64,000 bases of DNA, from assembly GCA_034401135.1 (NCBI GenBank), contig JAWZSP010000005.1, positions 2,976,001 to 3,040,000 of the forward strand, written 5' to 3'. The stretch's first letter is position 1. Every line of letters starts with the position of its first letter. The position numbers and the translations under genes are program-made. Source of the DNA: Volutella citrinella (Eukaryota > Ascomycota > Sordariomycetes > Hypocreales > Nectriaceae). The notes beneath the pieces are model-generated. The model ran no database searches. It had not been told where the DNA came from and saw nothing but the letters and a program-made list of their open reading frames with translations. Shown piece after piece: positions 35,117 to 47,357 of this stretch.

Positions 35117-38100
35117 TGCGGTCAACAAGCGAAGGTAAAGACGAGATCAAGTCGGTGGGAGGGTGAACGAGAGTGTGAGGACGCGTCCAGGCGAAACCTC
35201 GAGGGGCACAGGCAACAATATAATAGGAGCCGTCCGGGGAAGGATGCCGCTGATAGTGGGACATGCGAGTCAAAACATGGCCACCTCGTGACTCTTACAT
35301 GAGGCGGACAACTCGACACTATAAAAGGAATTTGATTAAAGTTCCGGGCCCTGTGTCAAAGCTCCCAAGCACCCCATCCCTTGACTCTAGCTCGCAAGGG
35401 CTGCTCCACGCTGCCAAGCTGCTCCATACAAGCAAGTGCCTCGGCCGCGTACCATGCTTGCCATGCAATTACGGGCAGCGTGACGTCAAAACGTGGGCGA
35501 AAGAGCAGCCGATGAGATGGGCGTGGGCGAAGTTTGGGAGTGGGAGTGTGCTCAGAGCTCAGATGGAGCTTGCGAAACAAGGACCGGATTCTCGTTATGT
35601 AAGAAGCGAAGTCCATCAGTCGACGGCTCCGTGTCCGATCCCCACCGACTTCAAGCACCAGCTCCACCGCACCCAACCCTATTTTCCGTCCGGCTTCCAA
35701 CGCATTCTGGCGGAAACAAGGAAAGGCCGGATCGTTGGGGTCGGGATTCAAATTTGATCGGGGATTTGCCACATCTTCCGGCCCAGAGAGCCCTCCAACC
35801 GCAAGTCGAGGTGGAAAGAAATATCGTCCCCGGGCCAAGGCAGACCAGTCCAGGTTCCCTCCAGCCTCGGTGACGGACGCTGGCAACGGCATTGGGCCAT
35901 ATAGTCCTGGAATTACTTCCCCACCAATCTGCCCTCGGTCAAGACTCAAGACCTCAGATCCCAGATCTACGCAAGTCCGGGTGACTCCGCACCCTGCCCT
36001 TGCATTGTTTCGGGCCTGGTCGACCTGTCGCGGCTCCAACTAGTGCCGCGGAGGCCGTGCCGACGGCGAAAAATTGGCTTCGGAACGGCATCCGGCCCAG
36101 GTCGTGCACTGCCCAAACAGGCAGTTGGCCCTCATCCATCAACTATTAATACATCTGGCCGTGGCACGAGGCGAATAGCTTCCAGATGGCTGGCCGAATC
36201 ATGTAAACCAAGGGGGCAAGGGGGGAAGCGAGGTGACGATGGTCCAAGGGCACAGAGCCAAGCATGGCCAAGAGACACAACGGCAGCGGCCAGCAGTAGC
36301 TCTGCCTGTAGCGGAGTCACAGAAGCGAGCTCAATTGTAACGTGACGGAGTTGGCTGATGAACTGACGAGGCAATTGATCGGCTGTGATCGGCTGTTCCC
36401 GCCACCTAGAGAGACTCTGCATGCCGTATCCAGCATCAGATTGTCGCAGACTTGCAACGATGGACTTGTCAACAAGTCATCCAAGCGTTCCTCCATTCTC
36501 GCTAATGCACGTCGTTCATTTTCATTACCATTTCCGGCTTGGTCCAACACGTGGGGCTTCTGCATCTCCAGACTTTTCCACAATCCACCGTGACGCGATT
36601 TGGGTCTAAGCCAAACCCGAGACTTTGGTCCGTCCAGGGGACCAAGAATCCAAAAAGTCCCCCGCCAGCAACAGCCAACTCAGTGTTTGTCGGACGGCAG
36701 AGGCCAACAAGCAAGCCTGCGAGGCATTCCGCTCTCGCAGGTTTTCGTCTCGAGCCTGTCTTGTTAGCGTAGCTCCCCCCTGATCTACCGCCGCCTGGAC
36801 ATGCTGACGACGCTCGTGGAGCGGAGAAGCTCTGGGCAGTCCTCGTGGATGGCGACGCGAATGACGAGCTCCACCTTGTCTGTGTGTGGCCGGCCTATCC
36901 GAGCGTGCTCCCGGGCTGCTTCCAATGTTCTCGAACAGTGAGCGTTCCCTGGGAGGGACGGCTGAGGCTGATGGCCTTGGCTGCATCTGGAAGGAAGCCG
37001 ACAAATGGGAGTCTATTGTACCCCGGCCGAGTAACGCCAACATGCTAGCGTCCGGGAGTTGATGTTGGGCTGGATGGAACCTCGATAGAATCCCGGGCCG
37101 CTGTCCTTGCCGCATTCGCCTCGGGGCATGTCACCGCGCGGGGGGGAGCCAACCAGTCCGCGCGCAATTCTCGCGTACTTATTCGATACTAATGCTGCAA
37201 TCCCCTCGTAGATACGGGCTCACGGGTTGATGTAAAGGGATAATGGAATCGCCAAACGCCAATTCACCCTTGAGCGCCAAACCGTTGAAAATCTCTTGAT
37301 GTCAAATGGCCATGTGGAATTAGGACCCGTAACGAAAGCTAGGCTTCTTTCATGCCGTTGAGTCAAAAACATTGTAGCAGATGTACAAATAGTCTTATAA
37401 GCCTGGCGACAGCCACGATTGTGTGTGTTAACTGCACTCGCGCCATTGTCTATGATGTTTCTGGGGGTTCACATTGAGCACTTCACGCGAGAACCGTCGT
37501 CAGAATCATGGGTTTGACGTTCATACCAGTTGAAGGCTTCTGGACATTTGACGTTATGCCGCTTTTCTGGGACAGGCTGAAAGTCAAGTCTCTGAGTTGG
37601 CGATAGCATCGGCGACCGAGGTCCAAGACTGTATGATCGATTGTCACTGGAACATGGTGGTTCTTCCGTGCCAGCTGGTTACCCTGCAATTTCCAAAGTG
37701 GCTGATGTTTCCCTGGTCTCTGTTAGTAACGTTTTACCATGAATCAGCAATCGTTGCAAGTTGGTTCAAAGGAGTGGGATGCCAACTTTCTGCCAACCAC
37801 GATAGCCAGTTCCAACGCAATAGTAGGGAAATTAGGTAGAGACAGCGTGGAAACCACGCCAAGTCGCCTCTCCCAGTTACTAGGATGCATCGACCGTTGA
37901 AATTGGCTTCCTTGGCCAACAGCGTTGGCATCCAGGATATCTGCTCGGTCGAAGATGAAGCATTTGGGAACACTCCAGGGTAGGTGGTTTTCTCAACAAA
38001 TGATACCTCCGGAAAACAACCAAAAAACCTGGGACATGGTTTTATCACTAGTTTTGGGGGAAGGGCTACTTTGGGGGATTGTAATCTTGGAATTCCCTGG

Positions 38101-40562
38101 CAGATGCGTTGGTGGGATCTGAGAAGCTGAAGGAAGGCACAGGATTCAACAATTCTTCTCCCCCAGAAGTTCAGAGGATGGCATATCGCAGGGATATCGT
38201 AACCCCTTCGCTATTGGCGGCCGCTGTTCATAAGAAGAATGAAGGATAAGCTGAGGCAGAAGAGTCCATGATCCATTCGTTGGTACCCAGCCGCGAGGTG
38301 TGGTAGTGGTGGTGCTGTCCGTGATCGGTGGTGTGGCAGGCATGACTGCGATTTTGTGGCCAAATGCATCTTGGCCGGCTGGTGGCGCCGGCAGACACCT
38401 GCTGATATACTGTTCAGTCCATTCCGGGTCTGGGTACGAATTGGGTACGAGGTATTTGATGCGAGGCCTGCGATGGTAGGCTCGTTTGGGCGGCGGTGAA
38501 CAGTTGATGATCGGACGGCTGCTACTATTTTTGCTCCCCACCCTCACAGACACCCCTCCATCTTTCGCTCCTTCCCGATTCCGGTGACCTCGCCGCATTT
38601 CAGCATATCCAAGTCCCGGATTTGCATCCTGACTCAGCAGCGTCGGCACCGCAAATACAAGGACGTGGGGAATGTCTGGGTAAGACGGTAAAACTGCCAC
38701 ATGATCCTCAGTGACACAGCAGACGGGACGTTTCTCGGTTCCTGCAGATCCCAGATGGCTGACGCCGTGGCACCTCGTTGGCCGTCAAACATCGACGGTG
38801 GGCGGTGTCCAAGTCTGCGACAGGTGGCATGTTTCATCCGTGACTGGCGCTTTGGATTGGGTGGCTGTCACACAACTGCGGGTGGTTGTTGGCATCTATC
38901 TGCATCCAGGGCCTGCTTGGCACTTGACACCTGACAGGGCCCTCCTCATCCGGACTGGCTGTGCGTCGACTCGACGCATTGGGCTGACACGCATGCACGC
39001 ACAGAGTGGTTGCTGCAGATGCAGTGCCTCCTCGCCTTTGATCCTGCCATCCCTTGATCGCTTGGTGTGGGCGGACCAAGCGCAGCGCCCATCCGAGCCA
39101 TAGTCGCATCAGGCCTCCCGTCCATTTACTTTATTATGAGAGATGAATGCGAGCGTCGGTTCGTCTCGATACGAGCTGCTGCCGCCCGGCCTCCCCGTGA
39201 AGCAACACCAGCCGGGAGAACGGCTGTCAAAACTGGGGCCGCCCAGGCCACTAGTCGGCGACCAAATTGCCCAACAATGCAAGCCATCTTGCCAGCTAGC
39301 AGGTGCTATCAGTGCCTATTGACAGCCCGGGCCGTCCTTTGCCTGCAGCCCTAGCCGTTGGCTTACTCAACCTCTCCTCATCGGCAGCATTTTCTCTTCC
39401 CTGCCCTTCAGCGGTGCCGAGACTGCTAATGTAGCAATACGAAGCTGACGGGCTTTTACACCTTGTCTGGCGGCCGCTCATGCCATGGGGGAGCGGGCGG
39501 GAAGAGGCGGCAAGCCAGGACCCGACACTCGAGTCCCCCGCAAGACACCGCCGTCGTACCGCCATCGTCAGTGTTGGGAGTCCTCCTGCGTTTCAGTTAT
39601 CCAGACAATCAATGGATGAAAGTCAGCAATAACCGCCGGAGCGGGCTCTCCCTTGCGTGAAGCCGACCACCTGGGCACAGCCCATGGCCACAGGTGGACC
39701 CTGGCCTAGCCTATCTGACTCGCCGCCTGGTGTCGTCAGCATTGGCTGTGAATTCGAGACACCATCTGTTGTAGCTGTCGATCGCCCCCTTGGGTCGGTT
39801 CCTTATGCCGGCGTGTTTTGGCCACCAAACATCCATCCAGGTCAAACACCCCAAACAGGCATCCGTTGCTTCAGGTTCATGCCTCCTCGACCAACTGTCA
39901 AGAACCCGGTTGATATTAATAGCGCCCTCGATCCCCTTGACTGATGCCAGCGGCTCGTTCCCCCCCCGTCCCGTGCCACACACCTCCATTTGCTCGCCAA
40001 CAAAGGCGCTTGTCCCTTAGCTCGAGCGGCCATCCCTTGTACCCGAACTGTGGCCCGCTCTCAGCCAGTTATCAGCGGCCTTCGACCTTGTCTATCGGTT
40101 TTTTTTTTTTCAGGCACCCGCTGACATCTGTGTCCTTTGGCTGCAACACTGACCTTCCTGTACCTTGCTAAGACTGCTTTGGGATTCGTCCCGATACGGC
40201 TGGGGAGCTGAAAGGCGTGTAAGCAAACTAGCCAACTTGGCGGCGGCAAGGCTTCAGGGCCAAGAGCTCGTGAAGCCCAGCCCTATTATCTCGTATTTCC
40301 ACGCATTTTCCTCGTCCGATCTCATGTTTAGGGTCTAGCCGGTCTTACCCTTGCTGCAACCATCCATCTGGTACTTCCGTTTCGGCATGGTGTGTTGAAG
40401 CTTCCCGCATTCCTGGCGTTATTAGTGTTTTCCTGTCCCCTGCTCTGGGTCCGCCAAGGCATCCCGCGAAGAGATATCAATAAGCCCTCCGTCCTGTCGC
40501 TGTGCGATTGAGAGGGTGCGCCGTCTCCTGTTTCCTGCTCTCCAACCTCAAGCACATCCATC
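35117..40562. other. 5.4-kb gene-free divergent region
   Basis: The region lies between the Prm10-like start (minus) and the Dcw1/Dfg5-like start (plus). No open frame here has both an ATG and a recognisable motif. The longest frames (minus 35356-36039 and 38146-38700) begin with TTG or GTG. A TATAAAA on the plus strand at 35320-35326 points rightward, away from both known genes. A T-run lies at about 40098-40110. Confidence 0.45.
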
Positions 40563-42091
40563 ATGAAGTGGGCTACGATTCTCGGTACGGCGTCGACCGT
40601 CGCTGCCTTCACTCCGCCGAAGAGCATGAAGATGGACGACAAGCGTATGTCTACACTCCAAGAGTCCAGTATCTGACAATCTGGTTCTAACCGCGTTCCC
40701 AGAGTCGATCAAGGATGTCGCCGCGACGCTTGCATTCGACTCCATGTCTTATTACTCCGGCAACACTTCCTCTGTTGCCAAGGTGAGTAACCTGACCATG
40801 TCAAGCAACGCTTTGGCAATGCATCATTCTGACCTTCATGACACAGGACCTTGGTGATCTGCAAGACCCTTACTACTGGTGGGTAGCTGGTGCGTTGTGG
40901 GGATCCATGGTCGACTATTATCACTACACCAAGGATCCAAGCTACAACGACGTTGTCATTCAGGCCCTGCTAGGCCCCACAAACCTGGGTGTCCATAACG
41001 ACTACATGCCTGCTGAGCACGCTGATGAGGAGGGCAATGACGACCTCTTCTTCTGGGGATCTGCTGTTCTCTCTGCCGCCGAGCGAAACTTCCCCCAGCC
41101 CAACTCGACCCTGCCTTCATGGCTCGAAATCGGCGCCAACGTCTTCAACTCGCTCGTGTCTCGATGGAACACGACGCATTGCGATGGCGGCCTGACGTGG
41201 CAAATTTTCCCGACGAACCCGAATGGCATGAACTACAAGAACTCCGTCAGCAACGGCGGCTTCTTCCAGCTGGCGGCTCGGCTCGCTCGTGCTACCGGTA
41301 ACGACACATACATGGAGTGGGCAACCAAGGCGTGGGACTGGAGCTACAGTGTGGGTTTCATCGACAAGGACAGTTATCACGTCTACGACGGCACCGATTC
41401 CGCAAAGAGCTGCGTCGAGGTCAACGGGGCGTCCTTCACCTACACCAGCGGCATCTACATGTACGGCGCCGCCGTCCTCGCCAACTACACCGAGAGCGAC
41501 ACCTGGAAGACCCGCACCGAGAGGCTCCTCGGCGGCGCCAACTGGTTCTTCTCGCCCTTTGAGAATTCGACCAACATCATGTACGAGGCTGCCTGCGAGA
41601 CCCGCACCAAGTGTAGCGTGGACGCATCGACGCACAAAGCCTTCCTCTCGCGCTACATGTGGCACTCGATCCAGATGCTGCCGTCCCTGAAGGAAAAGGT
41701 CGAGAAGTACCTGAGGCCGTCCGCTGAGGCTGCCGCACAGGCTTGCACCGGTGGCAAGGAGGGCCGCACCTGTGGCCTGCGCTGGTACATCAACGGCTTC
41801 GATGGCGACGTCGGCCTGGGCGCGCAGATGTGCGCCCTCGAGACCATCCAGGGCCTGCTCCTCGACGACATGCCTCCTCCCCTGCGCGGAGACGACATCA
41901 AGACCGTGCGCAGCGTAGATTGGAGTGCCGAGGCCGACAAGAACAAGGTCACGACACAGTCAGAGAGCACCCCGACGGAGGAAGCCCCGGCGCCTACCAA
42001 GACCAAGGACAAGAACGATGCGGGGAGTCTCCGGCAGGGAAGCCTCTTCTGGGCTCCCCTCGCTGTCATGCTCATCTCCGTGCTGGCGTAA
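40563..42091 (+). CDS. GPI-anchored mannan endo-1,6-alpha-mannosidase, Dcw1/Dfg5 type (GH76)
   Basis: Dcw1/Dfg5 enzymes act at the outer plasma membrane and are thought to transfer GPI mannoproteins to wall glucan. Exons are 40563-40644, 40703-40782 and 40847-42091, giving 468 residues. A short signal peptide (MKWATILGTASTVAAFT) is followed by the GH76 domain. The catalytic pair is likely Asp119-Asp120 in GNDDLFFWGSAV. Other family motifs are DPYYWWVAGALWGSMVDYY, WQIFPTNPNGMNYKNSVSNGG and CGLRWYINGFDG. A Thr/Pro/Lys-rich stalk and the hydrophobic end FWAPLAVMLISVLA fit a GPI anchor. It converges on HIS5 (305 bp). Confidence 0.93.
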
Positions 42092-42396
42092 AGGCTGGCC
42101 GCCACGCTCGCACCACTTATTTCCCCTTCTGCGATTTGATATATATATAGAGGCGCACCTCCATTTGGATAACTACGGAGTGCTTGGGTTAGACAAAGCA
42201 CATATAGCGGAACACTAGAAAGAAGATACCAGCTACAAGCGTTGTACTTGAAAAAAATTCATCCCGTCAATATTACGAGTTTACGCCCTGAAACTGCTGC
42301 TTAGATCTACGTAAGTCGCCGTGTGTTCGCCACTGATTCCTTCTTCTTTTTAGTCCCACGCTTGTTTTGTCTTGTTTATCCGTAACCTGTTGCAAC
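42092..42396. other. Convergent intergenic region
   Basis: The 305 bp hold the 3' ends of the Dcw1/Dfg5 gene (+) and HIS5 (-); a TA run lies near 42140-42150. Confidence 0.5.
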
Positions 42397-43708
42397 CTAA
42401 GCCCCCCTCACCTCGGCGAGGACTTTGCGTAGCGAGGACAGGAATCTTGTCACCTCCTCCTCGGTTCCAACGGTGATGCGCAGGCATCCCAGACAGCCGT
42501 GCTCCTTGCCTCGGAATCGAACAACGACGCCCTTGTCCTCGGCCAGGTTCTCATACACGGCGAGCGCCGTGGCATTGTCCGGCTTGTCCTCCGCATTGAG
42601 CAGCTCATAGAGCAGAAAATTGCTCGCAGTGCCACCGCGTAGGCGGCCAACGCCAGGGACCTTGGGCAACTCCTCGATGAGGCGGTCGCGCTGGGCAATG
42701 ATCTTGGCACGGTTGGCCCGCATCACAGCAAGACCCTCCTCGCCCACGGCATAGGAGGCAAAAGCGCTGGTGGGGCTGGATATGTTGTACGGAGCCTTGA
42801 GGTTGTTGAGGAGCTGTATCACGGGCTCCGCGCCAAAAGCAACGCCCAAGCGGATGCCAGCCATGCCGAACGCCTTGGATAGGGTCTGCATGACCACCAG
42901 GTTGGGCCACTCCGTCACCCACTCAGCGAGGGAGGCATCCTCGGGGGCAAAGTCAATATAGGCCTCATCTAGGACAACGATACCATTCCACGTAGGGTGG
43001 TTCAGGATCTTCTCGACATCGCTCTTGTCGAGTAGCGAGCTCGTGGGGTTGCCGGGAGAGCAGAGGTACACCAGCTTGATGTTGGGCTCGTTCGTCATGG
43101 CATCGAGAACAGCAGGGACGTCGATGGCGAACGAAGGGGCCGGAAGCAAGGGGACCTTGACGAGGGCGACGTCATTGACCTGGGCCGACACCGAGTACAT
43201 GCCATAGGTGGGAGGGCAGACAAGGATACGGTCCTTGGCGGGCACGCAGAAGCACCGGAGCAGGGCATCAATCGCCTCGTCGCTTCCAACGCCAACGAAG
43301 AGGTTCTCCACCGCCAGGTTCTTGGGTGTGTGGGTGTGGGTGTTTCGGAGCTTGCAGAGCAGTTGCTTCAGCTCCGGCTGGTGAGGGTCGGGGTAGCGGT
43401 GCAGGCCAAGGTAGTCAAGACGGACTCCATCGGTGCTGGCGGCTGCTGCGCGGGCGGCGTCGGTCGTCAGAGAAGGGCCAAAGGCGTTCTCGTTGGCATC
43501 TAGGAGCACATTGGTGCCGTCGTCCTTGTAGTCACTGCAGTGCGGTCCCGGTCAGCCTGGGTTCTTCTCTCCCTGTAGCCACGCATGGCATCGCGGGGTC
43601 GCAAAAGATGCAAGGTGGGGGAGGGGCAACCTACTCTCGGGCACAGCGGTAGGGCTGGAGAGCGAGGATGTTGGGCCGCGCGCAGGCCTCGAGATTAAAG
43701 GGAGACAT
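42397..43708 (-). CDS. HIS5: Histidinol-phosphate aminotransferase
   Basis: This PLP enzyme converts imidazole-acetol phosphate and glutamate to histidinol phosphate in histidine synthesis. Exons are 43708-43635 and 43534-42397 with a 100-bp intron, giving 403 residues, normal for the fungal family. The N-terminus MSPFNLEACARPNILALQPY and the split YKDDGTNVLLDANEN are typical. Core motifs are LHRYPDPHQPELK, GVGSDEAIDALLR, SPGNPTS, VVLDEAYIDF and the PLP-binding SKAFGMAGIRLG (Lys245). An Arg near FRGKEHGCLGCLRITVG should bind substrate carboxylate. Two TGAGTCA boxes upstream suggest Gcn4/CPC1 control. The protein looks complete. Confidence 0.95.
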
Positions 43709-43946
43709 TGGAGAAGCGTACGATGCTGTGAGAGGCGGATTGGGTTGTTGGTGCTGCTGAGGTTGGCCTGTTGTGGTGCAGTCGGCACCTTCTTTTTTAT
43801 CTACGCGGCTTGCAGGTTAAGTCCCGACGCCGGAGATGGAGTCATTGGCACTGGTGTGGGTCCAGCGGCGGGAGCGTCAGGTACAGGGAAAGCTAATTGT
43901 CCGTATGGCCTGAGAAGCATAATTATGGGTTTTTGCACTCTATATA

Positions 43947-43953
43947 TGAGTCA
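43947..43953. promoter_or_regulatory. CPC1/Gcn4 box 1 (TGAGTCA)
   Basis: A perfect palindromic AP-1-type site about 240 bp upstream of the HIS5 ATG. Gcn4/CPC1 binds TGA(C/G)TCA at amino-acid biosynthesis genes; occupancy here is inferred. Confidence 0.6.
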
Positions 43954-44012
43954 GGAAGAAATCTAGTAGAGTAGGATTCAGCGTCACCGCTGGTTTATGG
44001 AGCATCAGAGGA

Positions 44013-44019
44013 TGAGTCA
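44013..44019. promoter_or_regulatory. CPC1/Gcn4 box 2 (TGAGTCA)
   Basis: A second perfect TGAGTCA, 66 bp beyond the first and about 305 bp upstream of the HIS5 ATG. Confidence 0.6.
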
Positions 44020-44503
44020 AGTTCTGAGATATGCATCACTCAAGTTGACCATACCCTACGACTAAAAATCTCATCAGTATAGGTCGGTTGCTTGGGGACT
44101 GCTGCGGCGAGGAGTCTGCAGAGATATGACTGACTGGGGAAGAAAAAATATGAATAATAATGCAGCGTATGGGGAGCAATACTGTTAAACTTATCGAGCC
44201 TGTAGCAGGATATGAGACACATCTTTTGGTATGGGAATTGATGAGAGTAGGGTTGGAATGAGAGACTTGTCTGTCATTCTTCTCTCTGGAGCTTAGCAAG
44301 GCGGGACTCTAAAATACTAGGTGGCAGGGCGAGAAGAAGAAACCTTGGAATACCAGCGGTCGTTTCCATCAATAGACTTGGATCAAATCAATTCCTCTGA
44401 ATGATCAGATAGTGGAAGATGGCGAAGTTGCATGTTTCATTGTAGGACAGTCAAGAAAAGAATATATGCTGAAATATGAACCGAGATATTCAACAAATCA
44501 CGT
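44020..44503. other. AT-richer intergenic region
   Basis: The region between the HIS5 promoter and the first tRNA-Arg is AT-richer than average. No gene was recognised. Confidence 0.4.
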
Positions 44504-44574
44504 GGTCGCGTGGCCCAATGGCAAGGCGTCTGACTACGAATCAGGAGATTGTGGGTTCGACCCCCACCGTGACC
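44504..44574 (+). tRNA. tRNA-Arg(ACG), copy 1
   Basis: Acceptor stem GGTCGCG pairs with CGTGACC. The anticodon arm is TCTGA-CTACGAA-TCAGG, giving anticodon ACG (read as ICG). The T arm is GTGGG-TTCGACC-CCCAC. A T-rich stretch directly downstream is a likely Pol III terminator. There is no intron; length 71 nt. Confidence 0.93.
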
Positions 44575-44697
44575 TTTCCTTTTTGCCTGTACTGTCGATT
44601 TCTAGACTACACTCCCTCTCTATTTTTGCCCTCAGTTCCTCTCGCTCCTCCGATCTAGTTGAGTCGAGTTACGGCCGCCGCAACCCACAAAAAGCAC

Positions 44698-44768
44698 GGT
44701 CGCGTGGCCCAATGGCAAGGCGTCTGACTACGAATCAGGAGATTGCAGGTTCGACCCCTGCCGTGATC
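44698..44768 (+). tRNA. tRNA-Arg(ACG), copy 2
   Basis: It matches copy 1 from the 5' end through the anticodon arm. The T arm differs as GCAGG-TTCGACC-CCTGC, with both changes compensated. The 3' acceptor strand is CGTGATC, making one G-U pair. A run of six T follows within 30 bp. It lies 123 bp after copy 1 on the same strand, suggesting local duplication. Confidence 0.93.
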
Positions 44769-46550
44769 ATAAGAGCTTCCCAAGAGGATTCGTCCTCTTT
44801 TTTGGCGGTTCTGACATCCCAATGATCTGGGGATGGAGGCTAGGTTAGAGAGTGAAGATATTTCCTCTTCTAGCAATAGAAATGTACGTGAGGGTGCCGT
44901 AAGGGGAGAACCATTGCGACTCTGCTTGTAGTGGTACAGCCGTGAGGTGCTTGCCGCCTCTGTGTGCGGTCTTGGTGCCCGTTTGCGCTATGGAGTGCGT
45001 TGATCATGAGGTGGTTATTTTTAGTTATCATCACCTCAAAACGTCCATCAGAGTGTGATGCCACTGGGGCTAGCGGATAAGTATTCCATGTTGCTGCCAT
45101 TGGGGGCGACTGCTGTGTCGTCGCCCATGCGAGCGCAAAAGTTGCCTGGTAGGTGGGTAGTTGGACATTATGACGGCAGTAACTTGTATAAGTTTACCGA
45201 TTTAATGCTTACCTTGTCGCTGAGATGCACTACTTGGCTGGCAAACTTCACATATTGCAATTCTGGATGTGAGCATCGTTTCTACTACACTTCGGTCAAC
45301 TGCCTCAGCTACCCTATAAAACACAAGAGAGATGCGCGGGCTGAACCTACATGGCAATATGCTATTGGGGGTTTGAGCTACATGGTAAGCTGCCGGGTGG
45401 CTTTCCATATTTGAGGAGGCAGGGGATTAGCAATATAAGCGTTTAGTTGGATGGGAGCAGTAATTCTTTGAGATCGAGATATCTACTCAGGGATGTCACT
45501 CGACCTTGCTTGGCTGGTGAACACGCGCTGGTGTGGGATTGAATCGGGACCGTGGCGAAATGATGGCGCTGATTGAGGCGCATATGTTTCACATCACAAG
45601 AATTTTCGAAAACTACTATCATGTGAAAAATGCGACATCTGCCTCGATTGGCTGCCGCTGCCTTGATGCTGTGGACGACACGGACTTCAGCAGGGCGCTG
45701 CTTTGCTCTAGTCGAGCGTGTTGCCTTCCTCTAGACTAGCGTCGGTAATACTGGCAGTGAGAGTCTGGGGCAGCCCCGACGTGAGAGAAATTTGATCTGA
45801 CCGCCCTGGGCAGCCTCAGAGGCGGCCGTGCTTCATGAAACGCAACACCACCGCCTTGAGTCGAGTCAAGCAGCACCAGCTCCCCAGCACAGGATTATCA
45901 TTACGGCCACTACCCACGCGGGTTGCGCCCAGTTGAACCCCGGCAGCGCCTCGCCTCCCTGGCACGATCCTGGTCCATTCGCTCGCAGTCGTCTTCGCTC
46001 GCCGATCAGACTATCGCCTGCCCAAGCCGCGACGGTTCCACGCCACTAGACACTCAGCCAGAGACACGCAAGCCCACCGCCTGTACGTAGCGACAGACAC
46101 TGTAACTGTCAAGTGCACGCATATCGAGGGCTGCGTGCAGTAGTCGCGGCAGCACCGACATCGATACGGACAGCAGCACCCGCCCCCTGCCTCGTCGGCG
46201 CATATCGATCGCACAGTCGTTGGCTCTGGCTTGTTGTCGCGCACACTCTGTTTGCCAAGCGCTCGTCAACCCCATACAATCCATCCAGGGCGGCTCCTGG
46301 TCGCGTGCACTCGTCGGCGTCGTCGGCGTCGAATAGCCGTGACGGAAGCGGTTGACGGCCGCTGTTGCGCCCCACACAAACCTCGCCCAAACGTCGTCTC
46401 GCTCGACCGCCCAGCCCAGGTTTCCAATCCAATCCCGGCCCGCATCCACGTCGACCCTCGCCGTCCGTCTGAGCGCGTCTCTGCCGAGCCCGACCACCCC
46501 GTCCCCGTGCCATCGGCCCTGCCTCGATCCGTACACGCCCTCAGACCGCC
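44769..46550. other. Intergenic, promoter and leader of the Q-rich gene
   Basis: A frame at about 45055-45414 is open for 119 codons but lacks motifs and has mixed codon use; I do not call it a gene. The last 700 bp are C-rich and probably contain a long 5' leader of the gene at 46551. Confidence 0.4.
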
Positions 46551-47249
46551 ATGTACTCCGCCGGCTATGGCTTTGGCAATAATGCTGCTCCCTCCTTCAA
46601 CAACGCCGCCCCACAGCAGCCTGGAGCCCAGCCAAACGCCCAGCAGGTCATGTACAACCAGCAACAACAGTTCGCCGGCATGGCTCCTCAGGGTGCCTTT
46701 GGGCCTGGCGCCAACCCCCAGATGATGCCCGGAGGCCCTGCTGGCATGATGCCAAATGCTGCCATGCAGCACATGGCTGCGAATGGACAGAGTGAGTTGA
46801 ACCCCTTGATGGCTTCCAGGCACGCCGCGACCGCTCGCCGACGCGACCGGAGAGATGATGAATCGCGCCATCATTGCCCCAGGATGCGCAGTCGATATTT
46901 GAGCATGGCATCTGGAGCGCGCGCACGACAATGGAAATACTGCGATCGCGCGTCGCGAAGCGAATGCCCACACCAGCCTGCGCAATCCAACGTGTTCCCG
47001 TGATTCATGACCAACCTTGCTGACGACTACGTTTGATACAGTGCCCGGATACCAGCAGCAGTTCCCCGGAGCTCCTTATGGTCAACAAGTCGTCCCATCG
47101 TCAGTCAACCCGCAAGGCTTTGCGCCGCAATACATGATGGCTGCTGGCGGTATGCAGGGCTTCCCAATGAACCCGGCGGGAATGCCTCAGCAGCAGCAAC
47201 AGCAGCAACAGCAGCAGCAACAAATGATGCAGCGGATGGCTCAGCAACA

Positions 47250-47312
<63 letters not shown>

Positions 47313-47313
47313 A

Positions 47314-47357
<44 letters not shown>

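Noticed and set aside
35356..36039. Minus-strand open frame of 227 codons
   Set aside because: It starts with TTG, has no recognisable motif, and an overlapping plus-strand frame is also open, as GC-rich DNA allows.
38146..38700. Minus-strand open frame of 184 codons, Pro/Thr-rich
   Set aside because: It begins at GTG, has no domain and no convincing upstream exon.
45055..45414. Plus-strand frame of 119 codons
   Set aside because: No motif, mixed composition, and no splice partners found; considered as a mobile-element relic but nothing supports that.
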